Of a DNA stretch of 64,000 nucleotides, positions 1-11,000 are shown piece by piece. Each line of letters starts with the position of its first letter. Within the stretch, counting starts at the first letter, position 1. A program made the position numbers and the translations under genes. Location of the stretch: assembly GCA_027475525.1 (NCBI GenBank), contig JAMWFC010000096.1, positions 1 to 64,000 of the forward strand. Direction: 5' to 3'. The notes beneath the pieces were generated by a model. The model was not told where the DNA came from. It made no database searches and saw nothing but the letters and a program-made list of their open reading frames with translations. The DNA is from Macrolepiota albuminosa. Its lineage: Eukaryota; Basidiomycota; Agaricomycetes; Agaricales; Agaricaceae.

Positions 1-592
1 TCGATTGTAAACTATGGTCAGGTCCCTAAGTTCCTTGCAAGTTGTAGGTTCACCTTCGTATGGAAAATCTGGCTGATCTGCGGCAGGTGCTTCCTCGATC
101 CTGTAATGCTTGCTATAAACCCACCGATCCCTTTTAATATATGCAGTAACGGCAGCAATATCTTGCGCGCGAAGCTTAGAACCACATACCAGTCAGAATA
201 CTAAAAACAAGATGGAAATATGAAATAGACCTACGTTCGAAATCTGTTCTTTGAGAGAATTAATTTGCTGTCAAGGGATTAGGAATGCATTCAAAGGGAG
301 ATTTAAGTATTATTAGAACACTTACCCTGCGTTCTTTCCTTGTGCATGACTTGACGAGGGGCATGGCGTCTTCAAACAGTTGCCCGGTTGGTTGGATACC
401 GGCGTAAATCGGAGTGGTACTGTCAACAGGTTTGCCAGTAAGGTTGTCAACAACTCCCTCAGCTACGTGAACGCCTGTGTCAACAACTCCCTCAGCTACG
501 TGAACGCCTGTGTCAACAACATTGTTGACAGGAATCACACTTGCAAAGGTGGCAAGGCCGCAGGAAAGGATGACAAAGGTCTTGAAATGCAT
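1..592 (-). CDS. Small secreted protein, 5' part, runs off the window
   Basis: Two exons are visible on the minus strand. Exon 1 (592-326) starts at an ATG and gives a typical N-terminal signal peptide (MHFKTFVILSCGLATFASVI), followed by two perfect copies of an 11-residue unit (VVDTGVHVAEG). Exon 1 ends at a good donor (GTAAGT, 325-320). Exon 2 (174-1) starts after an AG at 176-175 in the same phase and stays open to the window edge, with an aromatic and charged sequence (AAVTAYIKRDRWVYSKHYRI) and one Cys. The intron is 151 bp. I do not recognise the family. Inference: a secreted protein or effector-like small protein. The signal peptide and splice phase are clear, the function is unknown and the C-terminus lies outside the window. 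Confidence 0.6.
445..520. repeat. 33-bp in-frame tandem repeat
   Basis: Two exact 33-bp copies starting at 445 and 478, plus a partial third near 511, encode the 11-residue repeat of the secreted protein. The period is a multiple of three, so the frame is kept. Confidence 0.8.
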
Positions 593-754
593 GCTGAGGA
601 ATCTGAGAACGACGAGTTCGCAATGGTTCCAAACACAAAATTCTGTCGTCCTTTTATATGGGACAAGTGAATCGATCTAGGGCTGTAGCATGAGCGACAG
701 GTCTGCCGGCGCTATCATACATAACATAATGTTAGACAACATAGAAAGGAAATA
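593..754. other. Upstream region of the secreted-protein gene
   Basis: Likely promoter of the minus-strand secreted-protein gene. I see no clear additional gene. A TATA-like ATATAAAAGG (reading the minus strand) lies near 651-660, about 60 bp above the ATG. Confidence 0.35.
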
Positions 755-2202
755 AGGAATTTTTGCAATACCATTGTTTCCCTGCATGCGATCTCACTCC
801 TTTGTCGATCCGCTATCCGTACGTTCTCTAGAGAGGTGCCGAACCTGACGATGTGCATAAAACAGACAGTTAATCAATGGCGTGGGCCGGAATCAATGGT
901 CATCGGCGACTTTTTTTTTTTATCACGGTCGCTGAGCGGGATATGAAGCTAGGTAGGTTTTACTTCTCCGGTCGAGATCTCTCAGTTTCATGGACTGTCC
1001 CTTCGTGCTTGAAAAAAAAAAGATAAGAAAATTTCAACATTTCTGTGAAGAATGTATGAAAGCACGATGCTTGTTTTCTGGAACGTGTCTCGTAAAGAGA
1101 AAAAAAAAATGATTATTCCTTGGGAGCCCCGAGCCGAACAAGGAACAAGTACTCTGTCAATAGATCGATGATTCTGATAACCACCGCTGTGAGTCAAGTT
1201 GTCCAATGTGTCGGAATTCTTGTAAAGTTCAGTGATCTTTTCAGCGGATTCAAGATCCGTAACCCATGGAGCGCGACGGACAATGTAAGCGAATAACCTC
1301 TCTGTATCACGGACCTCTCGAGTCTCAGGACTCCTTAGTAGGTACAGCAACTTCTCATCTGTGTCTCTTGCTTGTGAGAAGAGAAACGAGCATTTGTTCA
1401 CGATACAGAACAGTAGCAGCACCGCCGAGTCAATCGAACGAGGTTCCTACAAAGTGACACCTATCGATAGCTCCGAGCCCCGACGCCACAGTGTCACTGA
1501 AAGAATGTAGTATCTCCGAGCCCAACGCCGCAATGTCTCGTTTGTATATGACTAGGATAGGAATTTTTGCAATACCATTGTTTTTCATGCGATCATCTTT
1601 TGAGTCTCTCTCCTTTGTCCATCCGTTATTCGTATGTTGTCTAGCGAGATACAGAACACGATGTGCATAAAACAAACAGATAATAAATGGAGCGGGCCGA
1701 AATCAATGTCATCGGCGACTTTTTTTAAAAAGTTTTTGTCACGGTCGCTGAGCGGATAGTAACCTAGGTATGGTCAATAGGTCCCTTCTTCGTTTCCGGT
1801 CTCTCAGTTGTCACCTTCATGCTAGAAAGAAAGACGAGAAAATCTCAACATTTCAGGGAAGAATGTATGACGGCACAATGCTTGTTTTCTGTAACGTGTC
1901 TCGTAAAGAGAAAAAAAAAGCATAATGATTATTCTTTGGGAGCAGCCCCGAGCCGAACAAGTACTCTCTGTCAATAGATCGATGAACAACAAATTCTAAT
2001 AACCACCAAAGTGAGTCAAGTTGTCAAAGGTGTTGTCAGAGATCTTGTAACCTATGAAGCGCGACGGACAGCGTAAGCGAATAACAGCCTCTGAATCACA
2101 GGCCTCTCGAGTCTTAGTACTCCTTAGTAGGTATAGCAACCTCTCGTCTGCGCCTGTTGCTCGTGAGAACAGAAACAAAAACAAAAGTGAGCATTTGTTC
2201 AC
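755..2202. repeat. Diverged ~0.8 kb tandem duplication with ORF remnants
   Basis: Segments at about 755-1430 and 1557-2200 are homologous in the same orientation with an offset near 805 bp. Both contain the marker string aggaatttttgcaatacc, the segment around gatgtgcataaaac, a poly-T stretch and the segment around gagcatttgttcac. On the minus strand each copy encodes a related peptide: 1422-1150 with LLYLLRSPETREV and TLDNLTHSGGYQ, and 2202-1996 with LLYLLRSTKTREA and TFDNLTHFGGY. The copies differ by many substitutions and small indels, so the duplication is old. The peptide may be an exon of a degraded gene, but I do not recognise it. Confidence 0.6.
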
Positions 2203-2227
2203 GAATTCGGCTTGTAAGCAATCTCTG

Positions 2228-2704
2228 ATGACATCACAATTGACACGCGTGACAAACTCGCGTCTGCTAACAAACCTGGTCGCGCACGAGAAGGACTACG
2301 CAAAGTCAATCAAGTCGTTACAGTTGCCATCTCACGCGCTCTCGGCGTACGCTGCAGCATGCGCGCCGCCACTGTCGAATGCGTTGTTGCAGGTGTCTGC
2401 GGCGCTCGGGGGAGCCGACGAGGCGCTGGCGCGGTACGCGGACGCGGTGGATGAGTGCAGGGAGCACCTTGCGAGGATCAAGGAGCTTGAGGATGATTTG
2501 AGAGTCGTCGTGCGCGATCAAGAGATTCTGTGCGTGCGTCCACGCCTGGGAACTGTCAAGATACTAACAAATCACTATAGAATAACGAGACTGCGTCGAT
2601 GCTTTGAAGGCAGGGCTTGGGCTGCGTTGCCGCGCGCTCATGGCGCCAGTGATTCCAGCGATGAGGACGAAGCTCTCTGCACAAACTTAATTTATGTAAT
2701 ATAG
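2228..2704 (+). CDS. BAR/IVY1-like N-terminal region, probably shortened gene
   Basis: The ATG at 2228 opens a helical, Ala/Leu-rich reading frame (LTRVTNSRLLTNLVAHEKDY, then repeated Ala, Leu and charged residues, then CREHLARIKELEDDLRVVV). A 51-bp intron (2530-2580, GTGCGT...CTATAG, perfect ACTAAC branch site) restores RDQEILITRL. This pattern recalls the N-terminal helical segment of fungal IVY1/BAR-like phospholipid-binding proteins, a judgement from memory of the family. After the intron the sequence becomes an acidic tail (ASDSSDEDEALC) and stops. About 141 residues is well short of what I expect, so the gene may be a truncated copy or may have further exons that I missed. Confidence 0.4.
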   Translation: MTSQLTRVTNSRLLTNLVAHEKDYAKSIKSLQLPSHALSAYAAACAPPLSNALLQVSAALGGADEALARYADAVDECREHLARIKELEDDLRVVVRDQEILCVRPRLGTVKILTNHYRITRLRRCFEGRAWAALPRAHGASDSSDEDEALCTNLIYVI

Positions 2705-2730
2705 ATCATCCAGGTCCCGCCTTCCCTCCA

Positions 2731-3283
2731 ATGTCCGTTTCCTCACTCCCCGCGCTCGTAGGTCACTGGTGGTGAACTGGGCTAGTGAGTCCATCTCTGC
2801 ATTTTGGCTATCTGTATCCGCTTTAATCTACTCCTCTCAGACCCTACAGACAACGACCGTCACTGCACAAGCCAGCGTCTCACGAAAAGACATGTCACAG
2901 CGTTCCGCAACGTGAGTACACTCCATTTCTATCATCTCAGTATCCTGATAAGAACAAATTATGTGGTACGCTGACGCTTGCCATAAGCTCCACACTAATG
3001 TGCGTCTTTTCCTCTCCCCTATACATTCACCAATACCAACCGTCCATCGTCCAGAAACAACTCCCTCACCACGTCCATGAGAACCCTCTCCCTCCTGCAA
3101 TCAATCATATCCAAAATCGTCGACGACCCTTCGAAGAGCATCAACTGGCCCTCAGTCGGTATTTCGGCCTTTTCAGCGACGTACATCCTAAACCACGGCT
3201 TCACACGGTATTTCCGTCTCATCTTCATTCTGAATGCCGCGCTCACGGCTGCGGTGACGGTGGCGAGCGTCCTGACGATCTGA
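2731..3283 (+). CDS. Small membrane protein, three exons
   Basis: Exons 2731-2757, 2841-2911 and 3055-3283 join in phase with GTAGGT/CAG and GTGAGT/CAG introns, giving about 108 residues. The N-terminus is Ser/Thr-rich. The C-terminal half holds one or two hydrophobic segments (WPSVGISAFSATYIL and LIFILNAALTAAVTVASVL), the last ending at the C-terminus. This suggests a small integral or tail-anchored membrane protein. It starts 27 bp after the stop of the preceding gene. I do not recognise the family. The alternative reading, that only 3077-3283 is real, is less attractive because both upstream exons fit in phase. Confidence 0.45.
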
Positions 3284-3452
3284 CGAGGGGAGACGAGGAG
3301 GTCCTCCGAAAAGTCGAATAATCGAGACAAGGCCGCAGAGAAACCCGAAAGTCACAACTCGGGTATATTGACTAGCAGTTTACAAATAAATGTATATCCA
3401 AGGGGTATTCAAATACAGTCCGTTAGGCATCCAAAGTCAGTCGAAAGGTTAG

Positions 3453-4797
3453 TCAGCAGATAGTGCAGTCAGAGTCTACTGCGGATCGAATAAGACGCGC
3501 CTCAAGGCGTGCTCTGAGCGTCTCGTCAGGCGCAATGTAAGAAGTGCCTCTTGATCAAAGCATCAGAAGCGTAGCTCGACCAAAAGTGTTTGATCCACTC
3601 ACGTGTATTGGAGACTAGAGCCCATCGTACTATCATCGAGCGGGACTACAATCGCAGATATATATCCCCCGGTTCTTGGGGGCGGCACCAGTTGCTGGGA
3701 TGACCGCAGCCTTATTGAGATGGTTGGCTTGGGCTTTGGAGGCCGGGGCCAGAGGCGATCCATGAGAGATGGTGAACTGGGCAGGGAAGAACTTTCGTGA
3801 GACGAGGGGGTATCTGACGGTGGTTCGGGCACAAGCAAGCGCGAATCGATCCACGTTGGAGGACTATTTTCCAGGAGCGCAAGAGAGATACACCATGATC
3901 CCTGCCGGGGGCTGTCACGGTGTCTAGACGATTCAGCAATCAAGAATTCCAGTCTCCACATCCGAGCTGGAGGAAGGGTAATCAGTCACACCTCGTCGGT
4001 CACAAAAGACTCGAAATTACCTCGAGCAATGAAATCAAGCTGCACGCGTTTCGAAATAAGCATGCGCTTCTGGAAATGCGCAATCTCAAAGTTTACAGTG
4101 AACGCGCCTTCGTCGCCGGGGACGTTCTCAACCGCAATAGCATCAGGCGGGATATTCGCGCCGAGCAACATCTCGTCTGTCCCCGAAAGTGGTGAAAACT
4201 CGGGAGACATGCGCAGGCGCTGGAAAAGCAGCTGATCGGACGTCAAAAGACACGCATGGCGGATGTCAGCGATTGTATTGGGGTTCAGCGGTGTGGCGTA
4301 GGATATGAGCGCCGTCAGAAGGTCCAGTCCCGCTTTGGCATGCTCCTCCTTCTCCTCCTCGTCGTCGTTGTCCGGCGCGCGCTTCACGATGGCCCAGTAC
4401 ATGGGCGTGTGCCCTTCGATGGACTTGAGCTGCAGAAGCGCCGACAGCGCCAGGTCGTACCCCGCACACGCGTCGGCACAGCTCTCGAGTATCGCCAGTG
4501 ACGCTGCCGAGTTTTGGCTCTGCTCCTTGACGAGGTCGCGGATTAGCGTGAGAACGGTCGTCTTTACCTGGCGGGCAGTATTAGACGGTATGAAGCTGAA
4601 CCACGAGCTAGATGCTTTCTCTTTTCCTTTCCAGGAGTGTCTTCCACTGGAAGAAGTGGAACTGGAAGACAAGGAGGCAGAGAAATGAGCCGAGGACAAA
4701 GTCTGTGGAACTTCTCGTCGCGAGGGACAGCATCATAGGCCGGGGGACAGTCAAGTGGCGCAGGGTCGTCAGGCAAGTCTTGCTTAGAGATGATCAT
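3453..4797 (-). CDS. Conserved basidiomycete protein with PPAYD motif
   Basis: The start at 4797 gives an acidic, Pro-rich N-terminus (LPDDPAPLDCPPAYDAVPRD) with a PY-like motif. The main block (about 4640-4030) has ARQVKTTVLTLIRDLV, ILESCADACAGYDLALSALL, EGHTPMYWAIVKRAP (ankyrin-like), LTSDQLLFQRLRMSPEFSPL and GTDEMLLGANIPPD. It ends QLDFIARG at a GTAATT donor. Exon (3961-3600) carries ISAIVVPLDD, and a last exon reads TSYIAPDETLRARLEAR and stops at 3453. I recall this architecture from hypothetical proteins of many Agaricomycetes; its function is not known to me. The frame changes between the PPAYD segment and the main block near 4720-4650. A 65-bp intron with a weak donor (GTTCCA) would fix this, and a real frameshift is the alternative. 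Confidence 0.6.
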
Positions 4798-4874
4798 TGA
4801 GTCAGGTCAAGAGATGCTGTGCGTGATCGTCACGAGCTCGACATCAAGTCTAGAATTGTTTTTCCGCAGCCTCG

Positions 4875-5863
4875 ATGGCCTCGTTCCTCCGAGCATACAT
4901 TTGTTTTCCCTCTGCAGTCTGAGGATGTTCTAACAAGACCCCATCTAGTACCCTGCTCATTCGGAGGCCACTGCTTGCGGCCGGGGGCACCGCAGCCGTT
5001 CTCTTTGGAGGTGGCGATGTCCTCGCACAACAAGCGTTTGAGAAAAGAGGGAGAAACCACGACGTGAGTATCCTTCCGTCGTCGTGGCTCATTGTATCTA
5101 CGACACACCCCTGCAGTATGTACGGACAGCACGTCTGACATTCTACGGAGGTTTGCATCTCTCGTCTCGCTCTTTTTCTTTTTTCGCGCCCGCTAATCTC
5201 GTGAATCCAGGTGTGATATTCAGCGTATGTATGACGCGGTGGTACAACTTTCTCAACTCGCTCAAATTCGCCACTCCAACACGGGCCCTCGTCGCTCGGG
5301 TACGTCCACGTCTACGCGCGCGCACACACGCAACACGCGCTCACCCGCGCACTACATAGGTAGCGCTTGACCAGCTCGTGCTGACACCGGTCCCACGCTG
5401 CCCTGCTCAAATGTTCACCACCTCCCAGTCGCTGTCCCATTCTTTTTCGGATCGATGAGCATCCTCGAGGGAAAAGCACACGAAGCAGTCGATCGCATAC
5501 GCGCCGTACATGTCGTGTCCTCTCCTCTCCCACTCACGCGCCTCTCCAGACATATTTCTCCGCTCTCATCCGCAACTGGTCAGAAATCCCCTCCCAGTCC
5601 GCCGTAGTCCACTAATCAACCTCACAACAGGGGCGTCTTCCTTCCGATGCAGATCCTCAACTTTGCAGTCGTACCGCCCCACTTCCGCTTTGTCTTTGTC
5701 AGTGCCATCAGTTTGTTCTGGAGTACATCCCTCGTCGTTGTTCTAGACCACCACATCAACTAACCGCGCCATAGATGCCTACCTGAGTGCGACCAACGCC
5801 CGACAAGTTAGACAAGCCGCAGAAGCTGCAGAGAAAGAGTTGGATGGGTTGGACAGCGTCTAG
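4875..5863 (+). CDS. Mpv17/PMP22 (Sym1-like) membrane protein, two odd splice junctions
   Basis: Exon translations match the Mpv17/PMP22 family of peroxisomal and mitochondrial inner-membrane channel-like proteins, in order: MASFLRAY; TLLIRRPLLAAGGTAAVLFG with GGDVLAQQAFEKRG; VRTARLTFYGG; VIFSVCMTRWYNFLNSLKFA then TPTRALVARVALDQLVLTP; AVPFFFGSMSILEGKAHEAV; TYFSALIRNW; GVFLPMQILNFAVVPPHFRF then VFVSAISLFWN; AYLSATNARQ. Exons are about 4875-4900, 4949-5063, 5117-5150, 5211-5299, 5360-5389, 5429-5505, 5550-5578, 5631-5722 and 5775-5863. Most introns are canonical and in phase. The first junction (4900/4949) lacks a GT donor. At 5389/5429 the only canonical GT-AG choice is out of frame. The gene may be decaying, use non-canonical sites, or contain sequence errors. 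Confidence 0.75.
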
Positions 5864-6732
5864 AGTACCCTGCTACCAGGAACCCCATCAAATATGATCG
5901 GATAAAAATATTCAACTCTGTGTGAACAAACGCGTGAGCGGGAGCAAGAGCAAGGCCCCTTGAACAACAGAGTATGCACTGAGAGCTTTGAGACCCTGTG
6001 AATCGGTTCGAGACGCGTTGTGATGGTACCATGTGGTCGCAAGGTCCCAGGGGCCTTAGCCGATAAATGTAGACTGATCGTCGACCCTTGACCGCCAACA
6101 CTTGCGCTCGACCGCAGCCACGATGAACTTGTACCCCTTAGGGTTAACCCTCACAAGATCAAGAAAAGCTTATTATCTCCACGACAACAAGGTGCACGCA
6201 CTTGAATTCGCCATCGTCGGTCAGTTCCAGTAAGAAAACAGCTAAAACAACAACAATAGTATGACACTACCACAGCACGTACTAAATCGACGTCCGTCTA
6301 GATATCGTTTGGTCGGAAAAATAGTTGCGCCAGCCTCCCGGAGAGACGGGATCACGCCATCCTTATTTAAGAAGGAAAGCACATTGATATCTCGTTTTAG
6401 ACAGATTGTAGCTCGGCAACAGTGAGTCAGCAAGCCGAAGCAACTGCAAAAAAGTAGCCTCAGCAACAAGCTGATCATCGGGATATGATGTTAGTGCCTC
6501 AATTTTTTACTCCTGAAAAACGAAGTATAGTCAACAACCAGAAAGAGGCACACATCAATCTCCGCCTCACGAGTAACGCAGCAATTGATGAACTAGACTG
6601 GATTACGCGCCATTAAGACAGCATCGTGAGAATTAAAGCCGAGGACTTGTGGTGTGGGTTCAGACGTGTCGACTGGACTTTCTAATTTAAAGACAAGCCT
6701 TCGAGATTGCTCCCTTTTCGTTTGAACAGCAT
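5864..6732. other. Intergenic, nothing recognised
   Basis: No convincing coding exon or repeat on either strand. Short ORFs here look like chance, with mixed codon use and no family resemblance. Confidence 0.5.
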
Positions 6733-6843
6733 GGTGAGATGGCCGAGCGGTCTAAGGCGCCAGACTAAGGAAAAGACCAGGGTGTTCGACGTCCAAGTCA
6801 TCTGGTCTCTTCGGGGGCGCGAGTTCGAATCTCGCTCTCATCA
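6733..6843 (+). tRNA. tRNA-Leu(AAG) with intron
   Basis: Acceptor 5' strand GGTGAGA (6733-6739) pairs with TCTCATC (6836-6842), with one G-T pair, followed by discriminator A. D-arm/A box TGGCCGAGCGG is at 6740-6750. Anticodon stem CCAGA (6760-6764) pairs with TCTGG (6801-6805). The loop is CT-AAG-G, so the anticodon is AAG (leucine, CUU). A 29-nt intron (6771-6799) sits one base 3' of the anticodon, the normal eukaryotic position. There is a long type-II variable arm, and the T arm GCGAG-TTCGAAT-CTCGC is followed by a T5 RNA polymerase III terminator at 6846-6850. Confidence 0.93.
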
Positions 6844-6845
6844 GC

Positions 6846-6850
6846 TTTTT
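6846..6850 (+). terminator. Pol III T-run terminator
   Basis: TTTTT starts 3 bp after the tRNA discriminator base. Confidence 0.8.
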
Positions 6851-7194
6851 GCTAAAGTTAGCGTCTCCTATCTTAAAAGTACCGCCCATACCAAGTTCAT
6901 AGGTTTTTATCTGTACTCCCTCTAATCATGACAATCTTTTGCTGTGAAGTAAGGCGTCTATTGTCACTAGGTTCCTGTTGATCGGGAAAGGTTGATCGAC
7001 AAACAAAAGTATACCTATTATAGAGCAAGGTACAGAAGGACAATTCGCTATGTACTATTTCGATACGTACTATTGTTAAGGACCCGGTATGCTAACCCCA
7101 AAGTCCTAGCAGCTAGTGTACGTGACTAACAAAAGATAGATTAAGACATAAACGCAAGGCAAAAATCAGAGGGATCAGGGATGCCACAAAGACC
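6851..7194. other. Intergenic, nothing recognised
   Basis: AT-rich spacer between the tRNA and the convergent 3' end of the SDR gene. Confidence 0.5.
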
Positions 7195-8451
7195 CTAGTC
7201 ATAGTCTGTATAGCACGAAACATCCTTCCACTCCTCAAGACGCATCAGGGTCTTCTCCGATTCCGTCTTTGCCACATCGTAACAATCTTGCCCAACAGCC
7301 AAAACGGTCGGGAATGGTTTCCCACAGGCGACACCCTCCCCTCTCACCACATCAACAATGACTTGGACCCCCTTGATCGGATCCCCAGGTTGCGTACCGT
7401 CGAATCCTGCGAATTTAATCAAATCGAACAACGCTGAACACATGATACACGAAAAGTATGATTGAGCAAACGCACGATCCATAAAGTTGTTGTCAGCATC
7501 AGTTACTGAATTATAATCGGAGATCTGGACGCTATGAGGCACATGGCGTGCTGTTGTGAGGATCGGCGTGCGGAAGTAACCAAACTCAGCGCAAATGCTT
7601 CGCAGGCCAAGCGGAGAGATTTCAGCATGGAGGGTTGTGGATATACCTATATATCAAAAAGTGACGTTTGCAAATGCTTTATAGCAAGAGATGAAGATAC
7701 TATACCACGTAGAGCGAACTTCGTAGCAGTGTAGATCCCTGCATTTGGGAATGCACTAGAATGGATGTTAATCTCTGATTTGATCGAAAGAAGAGATGAC
7801 AGTCACCCCCAACCACGCAAAGACCCAAGGAATAGGATGGTACCAGTTCGCCGTTCACGCATATATGGAAGGAATGCACGCGTGACGTTGAGTCCACCAA
7901 GAACGTTGGTGCTGGATAAATGTCAGCTCGATTTTATCGTCGCATGACAACGTGACTTACTTGAACTCATCGAATGTTTGTTCTGGCCTGACATAATATC
8001 GACAATTAGATGCATGAAGCAGGGGTATAAATTTAGGCAAGGGACATACGTGTTTTCTTCTATCGCGCCAACCAAGAGATAGCCTATCGACGTATGAGTT
8101 ATATCTCGGGATGTAAATGGTAAAAGGTTGGCACTGACCAGCATTATTGATAAGGACATCAACCCTGCCATGGATCTCAACAGCTCTTCGAGCTATCTTG
8201 CGCAAGTTGTCAAGAGTGTCCGTCACGTCGAGCTCAAGAATATCAGCTCCTTTGGCCTTGAGATCAATAAGCTTGTCCAAGGACCGTGCACGAGCGGTCG
8301 CTATGACCTTGTCCCCTCTATGTAGTGCAGCAAGGACAAGCTCACGGCCTAGTCCAGACCTATCGTACATGAGCAAAACGATATACGAAGGTATAAGATG
8401 ATAGACGCACGAGGTTCCAGTGATAAGCCAGACGAGTTGCTTGTTATTCAT
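7195..8451 (-). CDS. Short-chain dehydrogenase/reductase (SDR), complete
   Basis: A NAD(P)(H)-dependent oxidoreductase of the classical SDR family; the substrate cannot be predicted. Eight exons join in phase from the ATG at 8451. Motifs appear in the expected order: nucleotide-binding WLITGTSSGLGRELVLAAL (first intron 8410-8361 inside the Gly-rich loop), LELDVTD, VDVLINNAGYLLVGAIEE, the region NVLGGLNVTRAFLPYMRERR, catalytic Ser in FLGSLRGWG, catalytic YTATK (Tyr and Lys), then ISPLGLRSICAEFGYFRTPI and a C-terminal EEWKDVSC. The Ser-loop intron must use the GTGACT donor to keep the catalytic Ser. The lengths of all segments match intact Agaricomycete SDRs, and I see no damage. It is transcribed away from the unassigned region at 8.5-11 kb. 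Confidence 0.85.
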
Positions 8452-9295
8452 GTCGAAGAAATTGAGGGATAACACTACATCTACGATGGGTTTTATATCC
8501 CTCCATAAAACATGCTGCGTCGGAGCTTTCACAGCTTCTGCGTTTTGGGCAAGAATATTTGGGGAAAAAAAGATCTGTTGTGCATTCGCTAGCGCTGGCT
8601 ATGTGCGAACTGAACGGGGCTGAGGTTGTGTGACGTTGCGTTGAATTGCCGAGCGAGCAGGACTACTTCCCATCCGCGGCTTTGTTCCCTGTTCTAGGGT
8701 TATGACGTTTTGGTTTGGTAGTTGACCAAGTCATTGTGTGGAAATCAAGAAGGTCAACGTCACAGTGCACGCTAGACAGTAGTAGAGTCAGTACCGGTGC
8801 TTATAGCATTCAACAAAATCAACATATTGTAAATTACATACCACGCATAAAAGTAAGTATCTTCCCGAGCGGGATACATGGATCTATAGGCCTTCCAGAG
8901 ACGAACAGTCCTACTGGGCGGATTACGGTGATCGGATTGCATGGCCTGGGGATACCGTACTAGAGGGTGGAGATGAACAATGAAACACGACGTGCTTTGA
9001 AAATAAATCCGGTTTCATCTCGGTCCCGGGTCAGAACGATGGATAGCGCTCGAGCAATGATGTCTGGAGCAAGGGCGAAGCACATGTGAACAAAATTGTC
9101 TCGGGCCGATCAACCCGCCTGCGGGGTTTGCCTCGTGATCGGCAATTGGCAGTGCGAAGGAATATGGAAGTAAATGGTGAGAAAGCGTTCATGGGCGTCT
9201 ACATACAAACCTGTCCAGTAGACCACCAGGTCTTATGCTTAAAATACACGATTCCGCGATATCTGTACCTTTGGTGTGATGATGGACACCGGAAA
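8452..9295. other. SDR upstream region, no other gene
   Basis: Probable promoter of the SDR gene. Short ORFs on both strands have no recognisable content. Confidence 0.45.
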
Positions 9296-9745
9296 CTTGC
9301 AGAAAATCAGAGTCTGTTACAATTGAAAGCACATCCATAAACTTTTGTCGAAGCCCAAGGACAGCGGATCTTCTCTGCACAAACTGAAAAGGTAAAAAGG
9401 CAGAGTCTGAGCACAGTCATAAACTTCTCAAAGCCCAATGACAGCGGATCATCTGTAAATGGACCATCCACCTTCCATGCCCATCTCGGCACCTCTATCT
9501 CCCGCTCGACGTATCTGAACAATACCAAAGCTGCTGTAGTACAGTACCATATGCGATACTAAAAAGGTGAAACTTGGAGAAATGCAGAATCTGTTCCAAT
9601 TGAAAGCACAGCCATAAACTTCTATCAAAGCCCAAAGACACCGGATCTTAAAACTGAAAAGGCAAACGTGCAGAAAGGCAGAGTCTGTTACAATTAATTT
9701 TTGTCAAAACCCAAAGACGGCGGATCTTCTCTGCACAAACTTTGC
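9296..9745. repeat. Degenerate ~100-bp tandem repeat
   Basis: At least four imperfect copies share the core cataaacttctxxxaaagccca-agacagcggatc and the flanks gcagagtctgttacaattga and ctctgcacaaact. The cores lie near 9335, 9417, 9610 and 9697. Spacing is irregular and copies carry small deletions, so this is an old minisatellite-like array. Confidence 0.7.
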
Positions 9746-11000
9746 CTCAACTTAAAATCTCGGGATCCATTTAGATCTCTTTTGTCTCATGGTTTCTACC
9801 ATGCCCTATGTACACTATGACAAAATCTGGTACAGAAAAGTCCCCCTGGCCCCGTTTTTGCAACTGACAGCAAGCTGGATGGGCCACATCTTGTATATGG
9901 ATGATGATGAATGGTTTAACCTTGAGCGCTTGAGCTTCCGATGGCGCAATTGTGGGAGTATGTATTTGTTAAGCAAGTACCGAGCCTCGGGGTTTCGGAT
10001 GACTGAGGGACGGTAAGGATAAAAAGAATAAACTTCAGTTGTTGAATAATACGATGTGTTGGGTCTGAGCACCTGTAAGAATAATACAGTGACTTGCAGC
10101 AAGTGATAAGAAATACAGAAAACACGGTATGTAAAGTAGACTTACGATTCGGTAAGTGATGGGTTGCGCCCATATATTTTTCAACAGCGTTCAAGGCTGC
10201 TGTGAGCGACACCATCGCTCAGGCCCCAGGCAGGATCAACTTCTTTGTTAAGACGACAGAAAGAAAATGGACGGAACACATTACTTTCATTACTATATGT
10301 CGGGACGGACAGCGTCACAAGGGTGGGCAGGGCACGCGGCGCAGAGGAAGCAGAGGAAGGAGAGATAAAGGTATCGATTCCGTAGTATAGCGTGCGTCCA
10401 GCACCTATCTGTCTCTCGTACCTACTATAAAGTTAGGTTTGATAAGGTTCCGACGGCATGATCGCCCACAGTTAACATAACGGGTAAACCGACGCCACCG
10501 GTCTTTTCCAACACTATAGATAGACCTTTTATCTATAGGAATCTTACAAGCAGCAGGACTCTATGGAGCAAATGCCAAAAATCAGTGGCTTTAGCTGAAA
10601 AGGTCCAGGTGTGAGTTGAGTGTGAGAAGATTTGGGATCTCGCGAGTCATTGTACTGCAGACTCACGCAGAAGCTGGCGCAGTCTGCCGAAGCTGCAGAG
10701 GTGAAGGGACGCCAGTGAATTCCGGTCACCCATGTACCTTCATGGTATGTACTTCCTCTTGATTATCCTATCCCTCACCGTTGAATTGCTATCACGCTCT
10801 AGAACCATGTGTATTGACTTCATTCTACACTAAAAAAATTGAATTATGGTATCGGTTTTGTTACTCTATGTATATTTAACAAGTTGCATGTGACAATTAT
10901 CATCCACTGTCGAGTCGACATCTGTTTCGGTATATGTACAAAGTAATGCCCTATTCCATTCAATTGCTGAAACCATTCTTCTTACTCGTACCCCAGTCTA
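9746..11000. other. Intergenic region with a small hairpin
   Basis: No convincing gene. A perfect 9-bp inverted repeat (CTATAGATA...TATCTATAG) lies at about 10513-10538. The rest is unassigned. Confidence 0.4.

Noticed and set aside
5860..6101. Minus-strand ORFs after the Mpv17 gene
   Set aside because: Overlapping short frames without exon signals or protein-like composition.
9789..10016. Plus-strand ORF of 75 codons
   Set aside because: The acidic stretch comes from GATGAT repeats; no splice context and no resemblance to a family.
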